A stretch of 64,000 nt of DNA, from positions 1 to 64,000 of the forward strand of contig JARIDB010000082.1 of assembly GCA_029257045.1 (NCBI GenBank). The letters are read 5' to 3'. The stretch comes from Clostridium sp. (GTDB lineage Bacteria; Bacillota; Clostridia; Clostridiales; Clostridiaceae). The notes beneath the pieces were generated by a model. That model was not told the DNA's origin and did not search any database. It saw only the letters and a list, made by a program, of their open reading frames with translations. The position numbers and the translations under genes are program-made. This document shows positions 45,588-54,479 of this stretch, piece by piece; positions within the stretch are counted from its first letter, which is position 1; each line of letters begins with the position of its first letter.

Positions 45588-47819
45588 TTACATTGATTTA
45601 TGGAAAGTTCTATTTATAACATCTAATTGCTGTTCTCTTGTTAACTTAATGAAGTTTACTGCATAACCAGAAACTCTAATAGTTAATTGAGGATATAATT
45701 CTGGATGATCCATAGCATCTAATAAGGTTTCTCTATCAAAGACATTTACGTTTAAATGATGAGCATTTTGAGTGAAATATCCATCCATTAAAGCACTTAA
45801 ATTATTAATTCTATCTTCTGAGGATTTACCTAATGCATCTGGTATTATTGAGAATGTATTAGAAATACCATCTTGAGAATCTTCATAAGGTAATTTAGCA
45901 ACAGAATTTAATGAAGCTAAAGAACCACTAATATCTCTACCATGCATTGGATTAGCTCCAGGAGCAAAAGGTTCACCAGCTTTTCTACCATCAGGAGTTG
46001 TACCAGTCTTTTTACCATAGACAACATTTGAAGTTATAGTTAAAACTGATTGAGTATGATAAGCATTTCTGTAAGTTTGATTTTTTCTTATCTTATTCAT
46101 CATATTTTTAACTAAATAGATAGCAATTTCATCAACTCTGTCATCATCATTTCCGAATTTAGGGAAATCTCCTTCAACTTCAAAATCTATAGCTACCCCA
46201 GCTTCATTTCTTATTGGTTTAACCTTAGCATATTTTATAGCTGATAGAGAGTCAGCACAAACAGAAAGTCCTGCTATACCACAAGCCATTGTTCTAAGTA
46301 CATCTCTATCATGTAGTGCCATTTGAAGTTTTTCATAAGAATATTTATCATGCATGAAGTGTATTATATTTAAAGTATTAACATAAAGGTTAGCTAACCA
46401 ATCTGTCATTATATCAAATCTTTCCATAACATCTTCATAAGCTAAATATTCACTATCTATTGGAACTACCTTTGGTCCAACTTGAAGATTTGACTTTTCA
46501 TCTCTGCCACCATTTATTGAATAAAGTAAGGTTTTAGCTAAATTAACTCTAGCGCCGAAGAATTGCATTTGCTTACCAACTTTCATTGCAGAAACACAAC
46601 AAGCTATAGCATAATCATCGCCCCAGTAAGGAACCATTAAATCATCATTTTCATATTGTACAGAGCTTGTATCTATAGATATCTTAGAACAGAAATCCTT
46701 AAATCCTTTAGGCAACCTAGTTGACCATAAAACTGTTAAGTTTGGCTCAGGAGATGGTCCTAAAGTATAAAGAGTATTTAAAACTCTAAAGGAGTTTTTA
46801 GTAACTAAAGTTCTTCCATCTATTCCCATACCGCCAATTGATTCTGTAACCCAAGTAGGATCTCCAGAAAATAAATCATTATAATCAGGAGTTCTAAGGA
46901 ATTTAACAAGTCTTAATTTCATTACAAAGTGATCCATTAATTCTTGAGCTTCGACCTCTGTTATAAGATTATTCTTTAAATCTCTTTCAATATAAATGTC
47001 TAGGAATGTAGAAGTTCTACCTAAAGACATTGCAGCACCATTTTGATCTTTTATTGAACCTAAGAAACCAAAGTATAACCATTGAATTGCTTCTCTGGAG
47101 TTATTTGCAGGTTTTGATATATCAAAACCATAAGTATTTGCAAGACCTTTTAATTCTTTTAAAGCAATTATTTGATCAGAGATTTCTTCTCTTAATCTAA
47201 TAACTTCTTCACTCATTGTCTTAACTTCTAGGCTTTTCTTTTGAATAATTTTATCCTCAATAAGTCTATCAACTCCATAAAGAGCAACTCTTCTATAATC
47301 ACCTATAATTCTTCCTCTACCATAAGCATCAGGAAGACCAGTTATAATACCTGATTTTCTTGCAAGTCTCATTTCATCAGTATAAACATCAAAAACTCCT
47401 TGATTATGAGTTTTTCTGTATTTAGAAAAGATTTCTGAAATTTTAGGACTAATTTCATAACCATAAGATTTTGCTGCATTTTCAGCCATTCTAATTCCGC
47501 CATAAGGCATCACAGCTCTTTTTAATGGAGAATCAGTTTGAACTCCAACAATTTTTTCAAATGCTTCATCAATATATCCGGCTTTATATTCATTTATTCC
47601 AGATACAGTTTCAGTATCTAAATCTAATATTCCACCATTTTCTGTTTCTTTTTTTAATAAAACACTAACTTCATCCCATAATTTCTTTGTAGTGTCAGTA
47701 GCTCCTTTTAGAAAACTATCATTTCCTTCATAGGGAGTGTAGTTTAGTTGTATAAAATTTCTAACATCAATTGATTTTGTCCAGTAACCTTCTTTTAAAT
47801 TTAACCATTCTTGCTTCAT
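45588..47819 (-). CDS. pflB: Pyruvate formate-lyase (formate C-acetyltransferase)
   Basis: Glycyl-radical enzyme that splits pyruvate with CoA into acetyl-CoA and formate under anaerobiosis. The 743-residue protein has the tandem active-site Cys in [13 protein letters not shown] and the glycyl radical loop RVSGYAVNF near the C terminus. The ATG is preceded by AAAGAGGTG on the minus strand. The activating enzyme gene pflA, usually next to pflB, is not found on either side, so activation must be supplied from elsewhere. The promoter and a Fur-like palindrome lie upstream at 47870-47930. Confidence 0.97.
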   Translation of the reverse strand: MKQEWLNLKEGYWTKSIDVRNFIQLNYTPYEGNDSFLKGATDTTKKLWDEVSVLLKKETENGGILDLDTETVSGINEYKAGYIDEAFEKIVGVQTDSPLKRAVMPYGGIRMAENAAKSYGYEISPKISEIFSKYRKTHNQGVFDVYTDEMRLARKSGIITGLPDAYGRGRIIGDYRRVALYGVDRLIEDKIIQKKSLEVKTMSEEVIRLREEISDQIIALKELKGLANTYGFDISKPANNSREAIQWLYFGFLGSIKDQNGAAMSLGRTSTFLDIYIERDLKNNLITEVEAQELMDHFVMKLRLVKFLRTPDYNDLFSGDPTWVTESIGGMGIDGRTLVTKNSFRVLNTLYTLGPSPEPNLTVLWSTRLPKGFKDFCSKISIDTSSVQYENDDLMVPYWGDDYAIACCVSAMKVGKQMQFFGARVNLAKTLLYSINGGRDEKSNLQVGPKVVPIDSEYLAYEDVMERFDIMTDWLANLYVNTLNIIHFMHDKYSYEKLQMALHDRDVLRTMACGIAGLSVCADSLSAIKYAKVKPIRNEAGVAIDFEVEGDFPKFGNDDDRVDEIAIYLVKNMMNKIRKNQTYRNAYHTQSVLTITSNVVYGKKTGTTPDGRKAGEPFAPGANPMHGRDISGSLASLNSVAKLPYEDSQDGISNTFSIIPDALGKSSEDRINNLSALMDGYFTQNAHHLNVNVFDRETLLDAMDHPELYPQLTIRVSGYAVNFIKLTREQQLDVINRTFHKSM

Positions 47820-47869
47820 ATAAAATGCACCTCTTTTTCTATAAAAAGTTTTTAGAAAACAAAACTAAG

Positions 47870-47897
47870 TGATAAGTATTATCATTTGATTTGATAA
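47870..47897 (-). promoter_or_regulatory. Fur-like palindrome in the pflB leader
   Basis: On the minus strand TGATAATACTTATCA matches the 7-1-7 Fur box TGATAATNATTATCA with one mismatch. A third half-site TGATAA lies at 47892. The site is just downstream of the predicted pflB start point, where bound repressor would block transcription. Confidence 0.45.
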
Positions 47898-47901
47898 TTT
47901 T

Positions 47902-47930
47902 ATTGTACCATTTAAATGCATATTTTTCAA
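47902..47930 (-). promoter_or_regulatory. Promoter of pflB
   Basis: On the minus strand TTGAAA (47925-47930) and TACAAT (47902-47907) with a 17-base spacer. Confidence 0.75.
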
Positions 47931-48010
47931 GAACTAAAATAGAATTCCTAAAATGGATATAATTTTTTATTTAATAGTTAGTATTATATAATTAATATTA
48001 TACAAAGTTC

Positions 48011-48039
48011 TTGTTTTTTAAGGCTTTTGAGTATATAAT
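48011..48039 (+). promoter_or_regulatory. Promoter of the BFD-like gene
   Basis: TTGTTT at 48011 and TATAAT at 48034 with a 17-base spacer. Confidence 0.65.
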
Positions 48040-48069
48040 AAAAAAGCAATATTATTTAAGGAGGATCTT

Positions 48070-48252
48070 ATGTCAGAAGATAAAAAGATATGTAGATGCA
48101 GAAATGTTTATTATAGTGAAATAGAAGCAATAATAAAAGAACAAGCAACTACTATGGAAGATATTATGACTAAGACTGGAGCATCAACTTGTTGTGGTGG
48201 ATGTTTTAACGAAGTTAAAAATGTATTGTTAAATTTTAATATTTCAAAATAA
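48070..48252 (+). CDS. BFD-like [2Fe-2S]-binding protein
   Basis: A 60-residue cytoplasmic protein with KICRCRNVYYSEIE at the N terminus and GASTCCGGCFNEV near the C terminus. The Cys-x-Cys and Cys-x2-Cys spacing is that of BFD (bacterioferritin-associated ferredoxin) domains that bind a [2Fe-2S] cluster. The same domain is fused to the GlpA-like enzyme at 15575. As a free protein it may donate electrons to an oxidoreductase or to a ferritin, but neither is adjacent. AAGGAGGATC precedes the ATG. A strong terminator follows. Confidence 0.85.
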   Translation: MSEDKKICRCRNVYYSEIEAIIKEQATTMEDIMTKTGASTCCGGCFNEVKNVLLNFNISK

Positions 48253-48313
48253 GCTGTATAATAATATATTATTATAAGTAAAAGGAATTATATTTTGCCA
48301 TTGATTATATAAG

Positions 48314-48352
48314 AAACTTGATTTAAAATTCATTTTGAATCAAGTTTTTTTA
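48314..48352 (+). terminator. Terminator of the BFD-like gene
   Basis: AAACTTGATT pairs with AATCAAGTTT, the stem extending inward with one G-U pair, followed by seven T's. Confidence 0.85.
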
Positions 48353-48361
48353 TTTTACATA

Positions 48362-48425
48362 ATGAACGAAAATGAATTATTTTTTTAATAGTATGAAATA
48401 TTATGAACGAAAGTGAATGAAAGTG
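48362..48425 (+). promoter_or_regulatory. Probable FruR operator region
   Basis: ATGAACGAAAATGAA (48362-48376) recurs as ATGAACGAAAGTGAA (48403-48417), 41 bases apart, and the second is followed by a further TGAAAGTG. Repeats of this kind beside a DeoR-type gene suggest sites for FruR itself. Confidence 0.6.
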
Positions 48426-48426
48426 C

Positions 48427-48455
48427 TTGAATTCTTCAAAAAAATGTTATATTAT
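48427..48455 (+). promoter_or_regulatory. Promoter of the fru operon
   Basis: TTGAAT (48427) and TATTAT (48450) with a 17-base spacer, directly after the operator repeats. A start near 48462 would leave a very short leader. Confidence 0.6.
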
Positions 48456-48474
48456 AAATATGGGAGTGATTTTA

Positions 48475-49227
48475 TTGTTAACTGAAGAAAGACATAAATA
48501 TATTTTAGATAAACTTAAAGCTGACTCTGTAGTCTATGTAAACGAATTAGTAGAATTATTAGATACATCAGAATCAACTATAAGAAGAGATTTAAACTTT
48601 ATGCACAAAGAAGGTAAATTAAATAAGGTTCATGGAGGGGCTACATTGCTAGAAAGGGAATTCAATACAAAGGATGATCTTGTATCTATAAGAGAGACTT
48701 TAAATATTGATGATAAGACTCTGATAGCAAAATATGCAGCGAAATTAGTTGAAAAGGATGATTTTGTATATATAGATTCAGGTACAACCACAAGTGTTAT
48801 GATTGATTTTTTGACTGAATTTGATGCGGTTTATGTAACAAATGGAATTAATCAAGCTAAAAAGCTTATTACTTTAGGTTTTAAAACTTATATATTAGGT
48901 GGAGAAATAAAAGGAGCAACAGAAGCGATAGTTGGAGTAGAAGCTATAAATAGTCTAAAAAGGTTTAATTTTACAAAAGGGTTCTTTGGAACAAATGGAA
49001 TTTCAGATTACAGAGGATTTACAACTCCTGATATAAAAGAAGCTTTAGTTAAAGAAGAAGCTTTAAAAAGAACTAGAAACTCATATGTTTTAGCAGATAA
49101 AAGTAAATTTGATAGCATAAGCTGTATAACTTTTGCAGATATAGATGAAGCAATAATTATAACAACAAAAGTAGATAAAAAAGAATATCTTAAAAAAGCA
49201 GAAATTCTGGAGGTGAAAAAACTATGA
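48475..49227 (+). CDS. fruR: DeoR-family fructose operon repressor
   Basis: Represses the fructose operon until a sugar phosphate, probably fructose 1-phosphate, binds. The N-terminal helix-turn-helix (MLTEERHKYIL ... VNELVELLDTSESTIRRDLNFMHKEGKL) and the C-terminal sensor domain with DSGTTTSVMIDFL and GGEIKGATEAIVG are typical. I chose the TTG at 48475 as start: GGGAGTG is 8 bases upstream and it gives the family's MLTEER beginning; in-frame codons further upstream fall within the promoter. The 250-residue length is normal. Its stop overlaps fruK by 4 bases. Confidence 0.9.
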   Translation: MLTEERHKYILDKLKADSVVYVNELVELLDTSESTIRRDLNFMHKEGKLNKVHGGATLLEREFNTKDDLVSIRETLNIDDKTLIAKYAAKLVEKDDFVYIDSGTTTSVMIDFLTEFDAVYVTNGINQAKKLITLGFKTYILGGEIKGATEAIVGVEAINSLKRFNFTKGFFGTNGISDYRGFTTPDIKEALVKEEALKRTRNSYVLADKSKFDSISCITFADIDEAIIITTKVDKKEYLKKAEILEVKKL

Positions 49228-50141
49228 TATACTCTATCACCTTTAATCCAGCTTTAGATTATATAGTCAGAGTTGATGATTTTAGATTAGGAGAAGTTAA
49301 TAGAACATCCTATGAAGAAATATATGCAGGCGGAAAAGGTATTAATGTTTCAATAGTATTAAAGAATCTTGGATATAAAAGTGTAGCTCTTGGATTTATA
49401 GCGGGTTTTACTGGAGATGAAATAGAAAGAAGAGTTAAGCTTATAGGTTGTGAAACTGATTTTATAAAGTTAAAGGAGGGGATGTCTAGGATTAATGTAA
49501 AGTTAAAATCTAAAGATGAATCAGAAATAAACGGGCAAGGTCCTAAAATTGAACAAGATGATTTAGAAAAACTTTATGAGAAAATAGATAATATAAAAAA
49601 AGAAGATATTTTAGTTTTAGCAGGAAGTATTCCAAAAACTTTGCCAAAGGATATTTATGAGGTTATTTTAGAGAGATTAGTCAATAAGGGAATTAAATTT
49701 ATTGTAGATGCAACAGGGGAATTATTATTAAATGTATTAAAATATAAACCATTTTTAATTAAGCCAAATCATAATGAATTAGCTGAATTGTTTAACGTAG
49801 AAATAAAAGGTGAAGAAGATATTATAAAATATGCTAAAGAACTTAGAAAAATGGGAGCTAGAAATGTCTTGGTTTCAAGGGCTGGAGAAGGAGCTATATT
49901 AGTCAATGAAAATGATGAGATTTTAATGGCTAATGTTCCAAAAGGAAAACTTGTAAATTCTGTGGGAGCTGGAGATTCTATGGTAGCTGGATTTATATCA
50001 GGATATTTAAAGAATAATAGCTTTAAAGAAGGATTTGCAATGGGAGTAGCAACGGGAAGTGCTAGTGCTTTTTCAGAAGGGTTATCCAAGAGAGAAAAAG
50101 TAGAAGAATTGTTAAAAGCGATTAAAATAATTAATAAGTAA
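49224..50141 (+). CDS. fruK: 1-Phosphofructokinase
   Basis: Phosphorylates fructose 1-phosphate, the product of the FruA transporter, to fructose 1,6-bisphosphate. The 305-residue PfkB-family kinase begins MIYSITFNPALDYIVRVD. It has the substrate motif GGKGINVS and the C-terminal NSVGAGDSMVAGFISGY with the catalytic Asp. LAGSIPKTLP and IKPNHNELAELF are further family segments. Its ATG overlaps the fruR stop (ATGA). GGAGGTG lies in the end of fruR. A small hairpin separates it from fruA. Confidence 0.95.
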   Translation: MIYSITFNPALDYIVRVDDFRLGEVNRTSYEEIYAGGKGINVSIVLKNLGYKSVALGFIAGFTGDEIERRVKLIGCETDFIKLKEGMSRINVKLKSKDESEINGQGPKIEQDDLEKLYEKIDNIKKEDILVLAGSIPKTLPKDIYEVILERLVNKGIKFIVDATGELLLNVLKYKPFLIKPNHNELAELFNVEIKGEEDIIKYAKELRKMGARNVLVSRAGEGAILVNENDEILMANVPKGKLVNSVGAGDSMVAGFISGYLKNNSFKEGFAMGVATGSASAFSEGLSKREKVEELLKAIKIINK

Positions 50142-50146
50142 TATAA

Positions 50147-50170
50147 TTTAACTTTAGTTATAAAGTTAAA
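50147..50170 (+). other. Hairpin between fruK and fruA
   Basis: TTTAACTTT (50147) and AAAGTTAAA (50162) form a 9-bp perfect stem with six-base loop. No U tract, so more likely a processing or stability element. Confidence 0.5.
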
Positions 50171-50207
50171 GTAACTGTTGTATTACGTTATATGAGGGGG
50201 ATTTTAA

Positions 50208-52088
50208 ATGAAAATTACTGATTTATTGGAAAAGCAGTCTGTATTAATAAATCCTAATGTTAAAAATAAGGATGAGGCATTAAATCAACTAGTAGAATTA
50301 ATTGATAAAACAGGAAACTTAAATAGTAAAAATGAATTTAAAGAATTAGTTTTAGACAGAGAAAAGTTAAGTACAACCGGAATTGGTGAGGGAATAGCAA
50401 TTCCTCATGGTAAAGGAAAGTCAGTTAAGAAAGCAACTTTATCTGCTATGGTTTTAAAAGAAGGTATAGATTATGATTCATTAGATGAAGAGAATGCAAA
50501 ATTATTCTTTATGATTGCAGCACCAAGTGGAGAAAACAATCTTCATTTAGAAGTTTTAGCAAGATTATCAACTATGCTAATGAATAAGGAATTTAAAAAT
50601 AGTTTATTAGCAGCTAAAAATGAAGAGGAATTTTTAAGTATTATTGATAACTTTGAAAATGAAAAATTAAAGAAAGAAAATAATAAAGTGAAGAAATCTT
50701 ATGAAATATTGGCTGTTACAGCATGCCCTACAGGAATTGCTCATACTTATATGGCAGCAGAGAGCTTAGAAGAAAAGGCAAAGTCTATGGGGATTTCAAT
50801 AAAAGTTGAAACAAATGGTTCTGGTGGAGTAAAAAATATGCTTACTTCAAAGGAAATATCAGAAGCGGATTGTATAATAGTTGCAGCAGATAAAAATGTT
50901 GAAATGGCAAGATTTGATGGTAAGAAGGTTATACAAACAAAGGTATCAAATGCTATTCATAAAGCAGAAGATTTACTAAATAGAGCAAAAGGTGAAGATG
51001 TTAAAGTTTATCATCATAATGGTTCAAAGGTAGAAGGGGATAATAGTATGGAAGAAAAAGAAGGGATTGGCCGTCAAATATACAAACATTTAATGAATGG
51101 TGTTTCTCATATGCTTCCTTTTGTTATTGGGGGAGGAATATTAATAGCTTTAGCATTTTTATTTGATGACTATAGCATAGATCCAGGTAATTTTGGAATA
51201 AACACTCCACTAGCAGCTTTCTTTAAAAACATAGGTGGAACAGCATTTGGATTTATGTTACCTATATTAGCAGGATATATTGCAATGAGTATAGGTGATA
51301 GACCGGCCTTAGCGGTAGGATTTGTAGGAGGAGCACTAGCTAATGCAGGAGGCTCAGGTTTCTTAGGAGCATTACTTGCAGGATTTATAGCAGGCTATTT
51401 AGTACTTTTCTTAAAGAAAGTTTGCAAAGGTTTACCAGATGCATTAGAAGGAATAAAACCTGTATTAATTTATCCTTTACTTGGAATATTATTAATAGGA
51501 GTAATAATTGTATTTGCAGTAAATCCACCTGTATCAGCAATAAATAATGCTATGAATAATTTCCTAAATGGAATGGGAAGCGGTAGCAAGATTTTACTAG
51601 GAGCAGTTTTAGGTGGAATGATGGCTATTGATATGGGAGGTCCAATTAATAAGGCAGCATACGTATTTGGAACAGCATCATTAGCAAATGGACAATTTGA
51701 AATTATGGCAGCAGTAATGGTAGGTGGTATGGTACCTCCACTTGCAATAGCTTTAAGTACTACTTTCTTTAAAAAGAAGTTTACAAAAAAGGAAAGACAA
51801 TCAGGTTTAACAAATTACATTATGGGATTATCATTTATAACTGAAGGGGCTATACCTTTTGCAGCAGCAGACCCACTTAGGGTTATACCATCTTGCGTAG
51901 TTGGATCAGCAGTAGCTGGAGCTTTATCAATGTTCTTTGGTTGTGCATTAAGAGCACCTCATGGAGGAATATTTGTATTACCAGTTATAACTAATCCTTT
52001 TGGATATTTTATAGCACTAGTTGTTGGATCTGTAGTAGGGATGACTGTTCTAGCTTTATTGAAGAAAAACTTAGAAGAAGCAAAATAA
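50208..52088 (+). CDS. fruA: Fructose-specific PTS permease, EIIABC
   Basis: Takes up fructose and delivers it as fructose 1-phosphate. The 626-residue protein has three domains. EIIA (about residues 1-150) has its phospho-His in IAIPHGKGKS. EIIB (about 165-260) has its phospho-Cys in AVTACPTGIAHTYMAAESL. The EIIC membrane domain (about 285-620) has GVSHMLPFVIGGGILIA and INKAAYVFGTASL. A linker with YHHNGSKVEGDN separates B and C. TGAGGGGG precedes the ATG. It is last in fruRKA; no strong terminator is seen before rubrerythrin. Confidence 0.95.
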   Translation: MKITDLLEKQSVLINPNVKNKDEALNQLVELIDKTGNLNSKNEFKELVLDREKLSTTGIGEGIAIPHGKGKSVKKATLSAMVLKEGIDYDSLDEENAKLFFMIAAPSGENNLHLEVLARLSTMLMNKEFKNSLLAAKNEEEFLSIIDNFENEKLKKENNKVKKSYEILAVTACPTGIAHTYMAAESLEEKAKSMGISIKVETNGSGGVKNMLTSKEISEADCIIVAADKNVEMARFDGKKVIQTKVSNAIHKAEDLLNRAKGEDVKVYHHNGSKVEGDNSMEEKEGIGRQIYKHLMNGVSHMLPFVIGGGILIALAFLFDDYSIDPGNFGINTPLAAFFKNIGGTAFGFMLPILAGYIAMSIGDRPALAVGFVGGALANAGGSGFLGALLAGFIAGYLVLFLKKVCKGLPDALEGIKPVLIYPLLGILLIGVIIVFAVNPPVSAINNAMNNFLNGMGSGSKILLGAVLGGMMAIDMGGPINKAAYVFGTASLANGQFEIMAAVMVGGMVPPLAIALSTTFFKKKFTKKERQSGLTNYIMGLSFITEGAIPFAAADPLRVIPSCVVGSAVAGALSMFFGCALRAPHGGIFVLPVITNPFGYFIALVVGSVVGMTVLALLKKNLEEAK

Positions 52089-52120
52089 ATAAAAAAAAAG
52101 CAATATTTATTAATCAAAAT

Positions 52121-52157
52121 TTGATAAGTTACTATACTTGTAATATAATTGTATTAT
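52121..52157 (+). promoter_or_regulatory. Promoter of rubrerythrin with an overlapping inverted repeat
   Basis: TTGATA (52121) and TATAAT (52144) with a 17-base spacer. ATAAT-TGT-ATTAT (52145-52157) overlaps the -10. Rubrerythrin genes are often PerR targets, but this repeat has a three-base centre rather than the usual one. Confidence 0.6.
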
Positions 52158-52195
52158 GGTTAAGTAAATAATATATAATATAGGAGTGTGGTAAA

Positions 52196-52783
52196 ATGAA
52201 GAGTTTAAAAGGAACTAAAACGGCAGAAAACTTAATGAAGTCTTTTGCAGGTGAATCTCAAGCTAGAACAAGATATACTTATTATGCAAGTGTTGCTAAA
52301 AAGCAAGGGTTCTTACAAATTGCCAATATATTTATTGAAACAGCAGAACAGGAAAAAGAGCATGCAAAAAGGTTTCATAAGTTCTTAATACAAGATTTCC
52401 AAGGAGAGCAAATAGAAATAAATGCAGCATATCCAGTTGCCTTATCTCAAGATACTGCAACTAACTTAAGATCAGCAGCTGCTGGAGAGCATGAAGAATG
52501 GTCAAAAGATTATCCAGAGTTTGCAAGAGTTGCTAGAGAAGAAGGATTTCCTGAAATAGCAGCAGCTTATGATAAAATTACAGAAGTGGAAAATAGACAT
52601 GAAAGAAGATACAATAAACTTCTTGAAAACGTTGAGAATGGGAAAGTATTTAAGAAGGACGAATCAGTTTTATGGAAATGTCTTAACTGTGGATATATAT
52701 ATGAAGGTGAAGAAGCTCCAAAATTATGTCCAGCTTGTTTACATCCACAATCATACTTTGAAGTATTTGTAGAAAATTATTAA
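52196..52783 (+). CDS. rbr: Rubrerythrin
   Basis: Non-heme iron peroxidase that reduces hydrogen peroxide and protects anaerobes. The first 145 residues form a ferritin-like four-helix bundle, with di-iron ligands in GESQARTRYTYYA, FIETAEQEKEHAKRFH, AAGEHEEW and ITEVENRHERRY. The C-terminal rubredoxin domain has CLNCGYIYEG and CPACLHPQSYF, four Cys binding one iron. At 195 residues the length is standard. TAGGAGTG precedes the ATG. It is a single gene with its own promoter and terminator. Confidence 0.97.
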   Translation: MKSLKGTKTAENLMKSFAGESQARTRYTYYASVAKKQGFLQIANIFIETAEQEKEHAKRFHKFLIQDFQGEQIEINAAYPVALSQDTATNLRSAAAGEHEEWSKDYPEFARVAREEGFPEIAAAYDKITEVENRHERRYNKLLENVENGKVFKKDESVLWKCLNCGYIYEGEEAPKLCPACLHPQSYFEVFVENY

Positions 52784-52787
52784 TATC

Positions 52788-52823
52788 AAAAAGGCTTAAG
52801 TGTTTTTATACTTAAGCCTTTTT
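52788..52823 (+). terminator. Terminator of rbr
   Basis: A 14-bp perfect stem (52788-52801 with 52810-52823), T-rich 3' arm. Confidence 0.9.
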
Positions 52824-52949
52824 AATTTCTCCTATAATAGGAAAGAACTAAGATGTAAATACTTAAGAAATTCATAGTATTAAAAAACCAAATGGTATTA
52901 AAGAGATTTAATTGGGAATAATAACATTAAAATTATAGGAGGTTTTATC

Positions 52950-53249
52950 ATGGACAATATAAATGACAATATGATTGGTGGATTACCTAAAAACATAAAT
53001 AAAGTAGTATCTCCACCAAATAACAATGCACAATCTATAAAAGCTTTGATTAAGGAATCTGGAGAAATAGTTGGATATGAACTTTCAAATGGTGGAAGAA
53101 TATCAAAAGAAGAAGGCGTGAAGATGGCTAAAGATTCACAGATATCTGGAGTTGGTGTTTCAGTTTCTAAAAATGGAGAAGAGTATTTAAGAAGTCTTCC
53201 AGATCAAGATGAAAATAATAATTTAAGTTCATTGCCAACAGTAAAATAA
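52950..53249 (+). CDS. DUF3892 small protein
   Basis: A 99-residue hydrophilic protein. The central segment (about residues 27-85) resembles DUF3892: SIKALIKESGEIVGYELSNGGRISKEEGVKMAKDSQISGVGVS, followed by an Asp/Asn-rich tail. The family is small, common in Firmicutes and of unknown function. The fold may be like a small beta-alpha modifier domain, but I cannot show that. AGGAGG precedes the ATG at good spacing. It is a single gene with a following hairpin. Confidence 0.8.
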   Translation: MDNINDNMIGGLPKNINKVVSPPNNNAQSIKALIKESGEIVGYELSNGGRISKEEGVKMAKDSQISGVGVSVSKNGEEYLRSLPDQDENNNLSSLPTVK

Positions 53250-53258
53250 AGTTTAAAT

Positions 53259-53293
53259 ATCCCGGTAAGGTAAATTAAGAGACCTACTGGGAT
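53259..53293 (+). terminator. Hairpin after the DUF3892 gene
   Basis: ATCCCGGTAAGGT pairs with ACCTACTGGGAT with one bulge and one G-U pair; the T-rich stretch starts only about 7 bases later, so termination may be weak. Confidence 0.5.
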
Positions 53294-53356
53294 TAAATTA
53301 TTTTTAAAGAGATTATTATCATAAAATAAATAAATAGGTGTTAAGAGTGTGGAAAG

Positions 53357-53667
53357 TTATCCACAAAATGTGGACAACTATCGAAAATCTGTTGACAACT
53401 TAAAAAAACTATTGACACAACATATATGCAATGAATGTATGTTTGTAACAATATAATGTTTTTTGAAGAAGAATAAAGTAATATGTAGTATAATGAATAG
53501 TGTAGAAATTAATAAATTTATGATGGAAAAAAAGTTATAAACAGTTTGTACAAAATGTGGATAAATTATGTGGATAACTCCTTTAAAATGCTATAAAACA
53601 AGTAAAACTAAGGATTAAATATGAAAGTCCTGTGGATAAAGATAGAAAATGTATACTTTGTGGATAA
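53357..53667. promoter_or_regulatory. Cluster of DnaA boxes
   Basis: Exact DnaA boxes: TTATCCACA at 53357 and its complement TGTGGATAA at 53556, 53569, 53631 and 53659. Near matches: TGTGGACAA at 53369 and TTATAAACA at 53535. Five perfect boxes in 311 bases is far above chance. dnaA, dnaN and other origin genes are absent here, so this is more likely a DnaA-titrating or regulatory cluster than oriC. The rest of 53294-53736 is A/T-rich, with TTGACA at 53392 and 53412 but no convincing -10. Confidence 0.7.
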
Positions 53668-53736
53668 GTATTTTGTAGAAATTTGTTTAAATATTTAGTA
53701 ATTATAGAAAATAAGGTGTGTTCTAAGGAGATTTAT

Positions 53737-54432
53737 ATGAAATTTGATAAAAATATTTATGAAGCAACGTTTATTAATAGACCAAATAGATTTAATGCAA
53801 ATGTTTTGTTTAAAGATAAAGAGATAATAGTTCATGTTCCTAATACTGGTAGGTGCAGAGAAATATTAAAAGAAGGAACTAAGGTTTATTTAAGGGAAGA
53901 ATTAAATCCTACAAGAAAAACTAATTTCGATTTAATAGCTGCCTTTAAAGATGATATATTAATAAATATAGATTCACAGATACCAAATAAGGTGGTTAAT
54001 GAGGCTTTAATTAATAAGAAAGTTAAAGGGCTTGAAAAATATATTAAAATAGAAAAAGAAAAAACCTTTGGTAAAAGTAGGTTTGATTTCAAGTTATCTA
54101 ATGAAGATGAGAGTGAAATATACTATTTAGAAGTAAAGGGGGTTACTCTTGAGAAGGATGGAAGATGTAAGTTTCCAGATGCTCCAACTGAAAGGGGTAC
54201 AAAACATTTATTAGAGTTAATAGAAGCTAAAAGACAAGGTTATAAAGCTGGAGTTTTATTTTTAATACAAATAGAAAATGTATTTTCCTTTGAAGCAAAT
54301 TATGAAAGAGATCCTAAATTTGCAGAAGCCTTAAAACTTGCTAAGGAAAATAATGTTGATATAATGGTTTATAATTGTATAGTTGAAAAAGACAAGATTG
54401 AAATTAATGATATAGTTGATATAATATTATAA
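53737..54432 (+). CDS. sfsA: Sugar fermentation stimulation protein homologue SfsA
   Basis: A 231-residue protein of the SfsA family, which has a nuclease-like fold and is linked in E. coli to maltose gene control; its real biochemical role is unsettled. Typical segments are FINRPNRFNANV, VHVPNTGRCREIL, GKSRFDFKL, YLEVKGVTLEKDGRCKFPDAPTERGTKHL and GVLFLIQIE. I chose the ATG at 53737 because AAGGAGA is 6 bases upstream. An in-frame start 54 bases earlier would add residues not usual in the family. The upstream DnaA-box cluster could influence its expression. Confidence 0.92.
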   Translation: MKFDKNIYEATFINRPNRFNANVLFKDKEIIVHVPNTGRCREILKEGTKVYLREELNPTRKTNFDLIAAFKDDILINIDSQIPNKVVNEALINKKVKGLEKYIKIEKEKTFGKSRFDFKLSNEDESEIYYLEVKGVTLEKDGRCKFPDAPTERGTKHLLELIEAKRQGYKAGVLFLIQIENVFSFEANYERDPKFAEALKLAKENNVDIMVYNCIVEKDKIEINDIVDIIL

Positions 54433-54479
54433 TTAGTTAGTATCTATATTAGAAATAAGATTATTTTAAGAGGTGTATT

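Noticed and set aside
48427..48474. Longer fruR start including 16 extra codons
   Set aside because: The extra codons overlap the promoter and lack a ribosome site, and the family begins MLTEER, as at 48475.
52145..52157. PerR box at rubrerythrin
   Set aside because: The repeat has a 3-base centre and poor fit to TTATAATNATTATAA, so it is recorded only as an inverted repeat.
52569..52772. Open frame within the rubrerythrin gene
   Set aside because: Out-of-frame reading of a clear rubrerythrin; no family resemblance.
53357..53667. Chromosomal origin oriC
   Set aside because: DnaA boxes are present, but dnaA, dnaN, recF and gyrase genes are not, and no clear unwinding element adjoins.
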